Shown here in pieces: positions 13,404-18,223 of a stretch of DNA of 21,146 bases. The translations under genes and the position numbers were made by a program. Source of the stretch: a virus; IMG/VR virus record IMGVR_UViG_3300030106_006532, positions 1 through 21,146 of that record; one strand, 5' to 3'. Position 1 is the first letter of the stretch. Each line of letters opens with the position of its first letter. The notes under the pieces were generated by a model, which saw nothing but the letters and a program-made list of their open reading frames with translations, had not been told where the DNA came from and did not search any database.

Positions 13404-15575
13404 ATGCCAACATATGCAAAGGGTGACCCACCAAAGAATCAAAGTAGACCGATGCAAGCTCAGATCGAAGCTGAGTTTCAAGACTTCTTACTGACACAAA
13501 ACATAGAGTTTACGGGCGTCGGCTTTTTAGCCGATAACCAATACCACCACGCCAGGTTCATCGGCGACAAGTCGAGGAAGCAGAACGCTTGGTATGTCTT
13601 TTTCTGGAACGATGGTCGCGCCTACGGAATGTGCGGAGACTATCGAGTAGACCAGAGTAAACCCACGGCGACCTGGAAAGCCGGCAAGGGTGAAACCAAG
13701 TTTACGTCAGCAGACAGAGAAAGGATTAAACATCTCAATGAGCTGGCCGCGCAGAGACAGGAGCTGGTTTATGAGGAGGCAGCGGAGAAAGCCAAAAAGC
13801 TATGGGCCACTTACACTCCCTGCGACTCGCACCCTTACCTGACGGCGAAGGGTGTAGCCAGCCACAATTTAAAAGTTACCCATCAAGGTCGATTAGCTTT
13901 ACCGGTTCTAAATCTGGAGAAGGGAATCGTTGGTTTACAACTGGTCTCAGGTGAACCATCTCAGGACGGGGGCTGGGTCAAAAAGTTTCTGACCGGCACC
14001 AGGAAGAAGGGTTCCTGGTTTGCGATCGGAACTAAGAACATAGAGAACGCACCAATAATCAATTACGCGGAGGGTTACGCCACCGCTGCTAGCTATTACG
14101 AACATCACAAACAGCCGATCTTCGTAACCTGGGACGCCGGCAACATCAAGGAGGTAGTCAAGGTCATAGGCAAAAAGTACCCTGATGCTCAACATGTAAT
14201 CGTCGCTGACAACGACGAGAGCGGTGTAGGTCAACAGAAAGCCGAGGCCGCTCACAAAGAATTACAGCTCATGGGCGTCGAAGCCAAAGTCATCATGCCG
14301 GTAGAGACCGGTGACTACAATGACGCCGTCAAAGAGGGTGAGCTTATGACGCCCACCAAAGAGATCACGGTAGCCACGGCTTTTGATTTTAATCGCACGG
14401 ACAACGGCCGTTACCTGAACACCAAAGATAATGTGAAAGGCGTTCTAATCGTCAACGACATAAGCGTGGTTTACAACGTCATCAAAAAGCGAATGGAAAT
14501 AAGCGTACCTAATACAGAGTTTATTGCGGACCTCAAGGAAGAGGCAGCACTGATCGAGATCGAGGACCGATGTATACAGATCGGTGTCCCGCACCAGAAA
14601 GTCAGAGACTATCTCAAGCTCCTAGCGAAGGAATACAACCCAGTTAAAGAGTGGATCGGCAGTAGGGCATGGGATGGCAAGCCTAGACTGCAAGCTTTCT
14701 TGGATAGCGTGACCAGCAGCAACACGCAACTGAAAGAATTACTCATGACCAAGTGGTTGATATCCTGTGTCGCCGCCGCATGCGAACCTGAAGGCGTGGC
14801 GCTAGAAGGCATCCTGGTCATCCAGGGAGCGCAAGGGCTGGGCAAAACACTTTGGTTCAAGCGATTAGCCAACTATGAAGATGGATGGCTGTTAGAGGGC
14901 GCGACACTGAACCCCAGCGACAAGGACTCCGTCAAGCAAGCGGTGAGCCATTGGATTGTTGAGCTGGGAGAGATAGAGAGCACTTTTAAGAAGTCAGACA
15001 TAGATCAGCTCAAGGCATTTGTTACAAAGCGCACAGACGAGCTTAGGTTGCCCTACGATCGAGCTTTTACAACTTACCAGCGCAGGACTGCGTTCTACGC
15101 AAGTGTCAACGCCAGGGAGTTCCTCACGGATACCTCGGGAAACCGAAGATTCTGGGTCATACCGGTCACTGCGATAAACGCAGATCATGGGATTGATATG
15201 CAGCAACTCTGGGCCGAGGTCGCAGAGAAATATTATCAACCAGGACAAAAGAACTGGTTCCTCACAAGTGAAGAGAGAGCACTGCTACAGGATAGTAACG
15301 AGTTCTATCGCACCCAGAGCAGCACAGAAGATTTGATACTGGAGTGTGTCAACTTTGAGAGCAGACAGACTAAGCCAACACAAATGACGAGCTTCCTGAA
15401 AGACCTTGGGATCGTCGCACCTCGCATGGCAGACTTCAAGGAAGCGGCCAGGATACTGTCAGAGAATGGCATAGAACCACGCCGATCGAATGGAAAAAAG
15501 ATATATGACCTCGATTATACGCCGCCTGAGAACAGTGTACCTCAACCTGGTCCTGGCTCGTATTATGCGGACTAA
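13404..15575 (+). CDS. Toprim primase / VirE-type helicase
   Basis: This 723-aa replication protein has an unusual N-terminal domain (1-130, with YVFFWNDGRAYGMCG at 64-78). A Toprim domain follows (about 215-305), with the catalytic glutamate in YAEGYA (E223) and DxD in VADNDESG (D269, D271). A helicase-like ATPase of the virulence-associated protein E type comes next, with Walker A GAQGLGKT (475-482), Walker B-like WIVELGEIE (517-525) and an arginine-finger-like GNRRFWVI (579-586). It would prime and unwind DNA at the phage fork. No DNA polymerase is in the window. There is no Shine-Dalgarno at 13404, and a -10-like TAAATA ends 5 nt before the ATG, suggesting leaderless translation. An in-frame ATG at 13452 is an alternative start. 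Confidence 0.9.
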   Translation: MPTYAKGDPPKNQSRPMQAQIEAEFQDFLLTQNIEFTGVGFLADNQYHHARFIGDKSRKQNAWYVFFWNDGRAYGMCGDYRVDQSKPTATWKAGKGETKFTSADRERIKHLNELAAQRQELVYEEAAEKAKKLWATYTPCDSHPYLTAKGVASHNLKVTHQGRLALPVLNLEKGIVGLQLVSGEPSQDGGWVKKFLTGTRKKGSWFAIGTKNIENAPIINYAEGYATAASYYEHHKQPIFVTWDAGNIKEVVKVIGKKYPDAQHVIVADNDESGVGQQKAEAAHKELQLMGVEAKVIMPVETGDYNDAVKEGELMTPTKEITVATAFDFNRTDNGRYLNTKDNVKGVLIVNDISVVYNVIKKRMEISVPNTEFIADLKEEAALIEIEDRCIQIGVPHQKVRDYLKLLAKEYNPVKEWIGSRAWDGKPRLQAFLDSVTSSNTQLKELLMTKWLISCVAAACEPEGVALEGILVIQGAQGLGKTLWFKRLANYEDGWLLEGATLNPSDKDSVKQAVSHWIVELGEIESTFKKSDIDQLKAFVTKRTDELRLPYDRAFTTYQRRTAFYASVNAREFLTDTSGNRRFWVIPVTAINADHGIDMQQLWAEVAEKYYQPGQKNWFLTSEERALLQDSNEFYRTQSSTEDLILECVNFESRQTKPTQMTSFLKDLGIVAPRMADFKEAARILSENGIEPRRSNGKKIYDLDYTPPENSVPQPGPGSYYAD

Positions 15576-15799
15576 GTTATGAAAGTTTATGCACTTCTAC
15601 GCACTTGTGCTAATTGTTACTCTCAGGGTGCAGTGTTAGGTAAACTATGCACTGTACAGGGTATAGTCTAAGTATATGATCTATATAGATATTCTCATAG
15701 GTCAGGGTAGGGTACTCTATTTTATAAGTATTTATTTATATAGTAATAGGTAGTAATAGTAGTAATAGTAATATATGTATATATAGGTATAGAAACACC
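15576..15799. other. AT-rich intergenic segment
   Basis: This gap contains no supported gene. The first part has a possible 30-codon frame (15579-15671) that I do not call. ACTATGCACTGT occurs at 15644-15655 and again at 15812-15823, inside the start of the next gene. The distal part is almost pure A/T/G with TAGTAATAG repeats and several TATA-like -10 candidates, the last (TATAGA, 15788-15793) 6 nt before the next ATG. It could be a promoter, an unwinding element of an origin, or a terminase-binding site; the sequence alone does not decide. Confidence 0.5.
15741..15772. repeat. Tandem TAGTAATAG repeats
   Basis: Three copies of the 9-mer TAGTAATAG start at 15741, 15751 and 15760, followed by a partial copy. 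They lie in the AT-rich gap upstream of the terminase small subunit operon. Confidence 0.75.
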
Positions 15800-16036
15800 A
15801 TGCACCCTCACACTATGCACTGTTGCCAAAACTGCCCATTTTTATTAGATCCTGGCTTGAGTGTCGAAGACAACTTCGTAAAATGGCAGGAGGCGAACAG
15901 GATCGAGCGCGAGGCGTGGGGTGATCTCCCGTATACTGAAGCCGAAGCGCGAGGAGCTTTCAATCTGGCAGTGAGTAATGGATGGCTGAAGTACAAAGAC
16001 CAAGAGGAAGACCAAAGAAAGATCGACCAAAGTTAG
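15800..16036 (+). CDS. Small Cys/His-containing protein before terminase
   Basis: This 78-aa protein begins MHPHTMHCCQNCPFLLDPG, with a CCxxC cluster and several histidines that could bind a metal. The remainder is acidic and helical (NFVKWQEANRIEREAWGDL, about 25-43). The family is not recognised. It overlaps the terminase small subunit gene by 55 nt, suggesting co-expression. No Shine-Dalgarno is seen; a -10-like TATAGA ends 6 nt upstream, so leaderless translation is possible, or the start is the internal ATG at 15815. Confidence 0.65.
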   Translation: MHPHTMHCCQNCPFLLDPGLSVEDNFVKWQEANRIEREAWGDLPYTEAEARGAFNLAVSNGWLKYKDQEEDQRKIDQS

Positions 16037-16509
16037 CGCCAGCTCCCCAGGTCTTCGAGAAGGATGAGGAGTTTGGGCTCACGGAGATGCAAGCTGCTTT
16101 CGTTTGGCATTATACTGAAGGAGCCGTAGGTCAAACCGAGGCTGCTCGTCGCGCTGGCTTTTCCTTCCCAAGCCACGCTTCGAGTAAAATGCTGAACGGC
16201 CGTGATCATCCGAATGTGGTTCGAGCGATACGAAGTAAGCAAGATGAGCTGAAAGAGCGATTTGCGATTAGGGCTGAGAAGACTGCGAAGATGCTGTTTG
16301 AGATAGCTGAGCAAGCTTTCGAGGCGGGGCATTACAATGCTAGCGTCAGCGCAGTTAAAGAACTAAATCAAATGGCCGGCATTACGGTTCATCGATCCCA
16401 GAACCTCAACATTAACGCCAACATAGATAACATGTCCAAGGATGACATCAAGAAGCGACTGGGGGCTTTGCTGGGGGCTTCTGAGGAATTGTCGGACAAA
16501 GATCGCTAG
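15982..16509 (+). CDS. terS: Terminase small subunit
   Basis: This 175-aa protein has the layout of phage small terminases. A basic N-terminus (PRGRPKKDRPK, residues 7-17) is followed by a helix-turn-helix region (LTEMQAAFVWHYTEGAVGQTEAARRAGF, spanning about 33-60; SHASSKMLNG follows). Then comes a helical oligomerisation part (FAIRAEKTAKMLFEIAEQAF) and a C-terminal tail. Small terminases recognise the packaging site and regulate the large ATPase/nuclease. The large subunit is not in the window; instead a 517-nt gene-free stretch follows. The GRPKK AT-hook-like tail also occurs at the N-terminus of the DUF3310 protein. Start chosen at the ATG within the upstream gene; translation is probably coupled. 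Confidence 0.85.
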   Translation: MAEVQRPRGRPKKDRPKLAPAPQVFEKDEEFGLTEMQAAFVWHYTEGAVGQTEAARRAGFSFPSHASSKMLNGRDHPNVVRAIRSKQDELKERFAIRAEKTAKMLFEIAEQAFEAGHYNASVSAVKELNQMAGITVHRSQNLNINANIDNMSKDDIKKRLGALLGASEELSDKDR

Positions 16510-16519
16510 GTTGATACGA

Positions 16520-16572
16520 CCAGGCGAAACAGGGGCTTACAACAAAGAAAAGAGCCCCTCTCTTTCCCCTGG
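16520..16572 (+). terminator. Nested hairpin, possible terminator after terS
   Basis: AGGGGCT (16531-16537) pairs with AGCCCCT (16553-16559), with an outer CCAGG (16520-16524) and CCTGG (16568-16572). The T tract after the inner stem is interrupted (CTCTTTCCCC), so it is a poor intrinsic terminator and may instead be a structural or packaging element. Confidence 0.4.
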
Positions 16573-16831
16573 CCCCAAAAATCCAGAAAAAATCGGTTTT
16601 TTTCGGGAAATGCCCAAAAATCGGGCGTTTTGAGCGGTAAAATGCGTAAAAACCTACGCAAATGTGTACAAAAGTCGTAACATTACTGCTCAGATGCGTT
16701 ACGATCGGCCTGTAATCGCGTCTAACGGGCGTAAATCAGCCAGGTATGTGACTCCTTGGCGCCAGAAAACGCAGCTCAGATCGCCTTAAAATCGGACCCC
16801 CGCACCCCCCTATATACAGCGCGGCCGTTGC

Positions 16832-16845
16832 GCTATAGCTATAGC
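16832..16845. repeat. 14-bp perfect palindrome
   Basis: GCTATAGCTATAGC is fully self-complementary and is flanked by TGCGC (16829-16833) and GCGCA (16854-16858) in inverted orientation. It could be bound by a dimeric protein or be a cut or packaging site. Confidence 0.7.
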
Positions 16846-16990
16846 TGAGTTTGGCGCATTCAGTACTAAATTTATTGTGGCGGGGTAGTAGGTACCCTAG
16901 CCCCCCGTTTTTCAGCTCTGAGGAGATCGAAGCATCGGAGGGATAGGGCCAACATGGAGAAGTTGGACCTCAAAGGTAACCATATCTGGA

Positions 16991-17019
16991 TTTGATTTCT
17001 ATCAAAATCTGCTCATAAT
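16991..17019 (+). promoter_or_regulatory. Promoter of the resolvase-like gene
   Basis: TTGATT (16992-16997) and CATAAT (17014-17019) are separated by 16 nt. The -35 lies in a dyad TTTGAT-TTCT-ATCAAA (16991-17006), a possible operator. Transcription would begin about at the ATG at 17027, which lacks a Shine-Dalgarno. Confidence 0.55.
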
Positions 17020-17026
17020 CGCCGAC

Positions 17027-17440
17027 ATGGCTGATTCAAGGAAAAAAGGGGCTCAGTTCGAGCGTCAAATCGTGCGAAGACTCAACGAGTTTTTTCATGA
17101 TCATGGTTATCCGAATATCACTTGTTCCAGGAACCTAGATCAATATCAGCAATCGAACCAATGCGACATTGAGATTCCTGGTCATGCGGTCGAGTGTAAG
17201 GCTTACAAAGATGGGTGGTGGTTTGCGACTGCCTGGTGGGACCAGGTATGTGAAGCGGTTCAATGTGAGACTCCGGTTCTAGTCTGGAAGTTCAACAATA
17301 AGCCGGTGAGGGTCACGATCCCGCTGCACTATGTGAATGATTCATTTGATGTGGATAACTCGAAAACATGTGTAGTGACGTTTGATGAATGGCTTGATAT
17401 TCTCAAGACCAAAGACCACTTGTTCGATGAGGTTGCATAA
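17027..17440 (+). CDS. PD-(D/E)XK nuclease, Holliday-junction-resolvase-like
   Basis: This 137-aa protein shows the PD-(D/E)XK core seen in Hjc-like resolvases and small phage nucleases. KGAQFERQIVRRLNE (7-21) carries E12, CDIEIPG carries D47, and VECKAY carries E56 and K58. After the core is a tryptophan-rich segment (DGWWFATAWWDQV, 62-74) and a strand PVLVWKF. A role resolving branched DNA before or during packaging fits its place beside the terminase small subunit. A restriction-like or other nuclease role cannot be excluded. No Shine-Dalgarno is present, and the -10 ends 7 nt before the ATG. It overlaps the next gene by TAATG. Confidence 0.8.
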   Translation: MADSRKKGAQFERQIVRRLNEFFHDHGYPNITCSRNLDQYQQSNQCDIEIPGHAVECKAYKDGWWFATAWWDQVCEAVQCETPVLVWKFNNKPVRVTIPLHYVNDSFDVDNSKTCVVTFDEWLDILKTKDHLFDEVA

Positions 17441-17706
17441 TGTCTGAAAGTATCAAAAGCTCAACCAGCTTTGATTTGGTCGATAAACATTATGATGATT
17501 GGATAATTTCGGGTCCATCCACCTTGGTTAGCGAAATGATTTCGCTTATCGAAGAGACGCAGCGTGATAAGGGCTTTGTTTTATCTCAAGAGGCGGCGAT
17601 GATGGCTTGCGTTGAGTCAAAGCGTAACGCTGAGCTGAGAGATATTCATTTAGCCTTAGATACAATTGTTGAGAACACGAAACCCCTTGAATCGTTGACA
17701 TGGTAA
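17440..17706 (+). CDS. Unknown small phage protein
   Basis: This 88-aa protein begins MSESIKSSTSFDLVDKHYDDW and is acidic, with two helical stretches (TLVSEMISLIEETQRDKG and RNAELRDIHLALDTIVEN). The family is not recognised. It starts in a TAATG overlap with the resolvase-like gene and is followed 4 nt later by the next start, so it is part of the rightward operon leading into the structural genes. Confidence 0.7.
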   Translation: MSESIKSSTSFDLVDKHYDDWIISGPSTLVSEMISLIEETQRDKGFVLSQEAAMMACVESKRNAELRDIHLALDTIVENTKPLESLTW

Positions 17707-17710
17707 GCTA

Positions 17711-18223
17711 ATGGATCCAACGATCGATATTTTCAGAGATCCGGTTTACGAAGAGATGGGTTTCATATTTGACCCAGAACGAAACCAATATTACGAAATA
17801 ATCGATCATCCAGAATACGGAGAAATACGCAGTTACATTTCTCCCCGAGATCAGAGCCCTGTGCCTGAGTTGAGTGAAGCTAGGATGTTGAGCGACATCG
17901 CTGCTTCAGTTGGTTCTCGATCGCTTATGGGCGGCGAGAAAAGAAGAAATGGGGTTTCTGACCGATCTTTGAGTATTGCTTCGGGGATAGCTCAAGATAT
18001 TTTATCTTCGGATATGGGCAGAGTGACTCCAGAGGAGTTTGATCGAATGACTCAGAGCATAGTCGATCGTATGCTTATGGGAGGCGTACAGATTATCCCT
18101 GAAGGTTTGGAAGAGGAATATGCGGAGCTTAAAAAAAGTTTGCTCCGAGATAGACCCATATCTCCAGGGGGTACGAGTAAAGCGTCAGAAGAACGCCGAA
18201 AAGGCATCATGTCTCTAATGTAA
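17711..18223 (+). CDS. Unknown protein upstream of large virion protein
   Basis: This 170-aa protein (MDPTIDIFRDPVYEEMGF...) has an N-terminal part with strand-like aromatic residues (FDPERNQYYEIIDHPEYGE, about 20-38) and a longer methionine- and glutamate-rich helical part. Two LMGG motifs appear (about 71-74 and 117-119). The family is not recognised. It ends in a TAATG overlap with the 965-aa gene, suggesting coupled translation and perhaps a shared role in the particle. Confidence 0.7.
   Translation: MDPTIDIFRDPVYEEMGFIFDPERNQYYEIIDHPEYGEIRSYISPRDQSPVPELSEARMLSDIAASVGSRSLMGGEKRRNGVSDRSLSIASGIAQDILSSDMGRVTPEEFDRMTQSIVDRMLMGGVQIIPEGLEEEYAELKKSLLRDRPISPGGTSKASEERRKGIMSLM

Larger units (their letters stand above)
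16510..17026. other. Gene-free structured region after terS
   Basis: These 517 nt hold no supported gene. They contain a strong hairpin (16520-16572), A/T-run and GCCC/GGGC elements around 16575-16640, C-rich tracts near 16797-16810, a 14-bp palindrome (16832-16845) and a promoter at the right end. A 13-codon frame at 16954-16995 is too short to call. Position next to the terminase small subunit makes a packaging (pac/cos) site or origin plausible, by inference. Confidence 0.55.

Noticed and set aside
15579-15671. 30-codon frame with two cysteines after the primase gene
   Set aside because: Short, no Shine-Dalgarno, and composed partly of the repeated TATGCACT elements; not enough to call a gene.
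16483-16560. Possible second hammerhead: CTGAGGA near 16483 and CGAAAC at 16525
   Set aside because: The sequence between them does not form stem II and no proper cleavage triplet closes stem III. Other CTGATGAG occurrences (5409, 9887) also lack a matching GAAA half.
16442-16633. Open frame of 63 codons overlapping the end of terS and entering the gene-free region
   Set aside because: It has no ribosome binding site, starts inside terS in another frame, and its downstream half simply reads through the hairpin and A/T runs.
16954-16995. 13-codon frame MEKLDLKGNHIWI with GGAGG upstream
   Set aside because: Too short to support; the GGAGG is 12 nt away. Could be a leader peptide but nothing else shows it.
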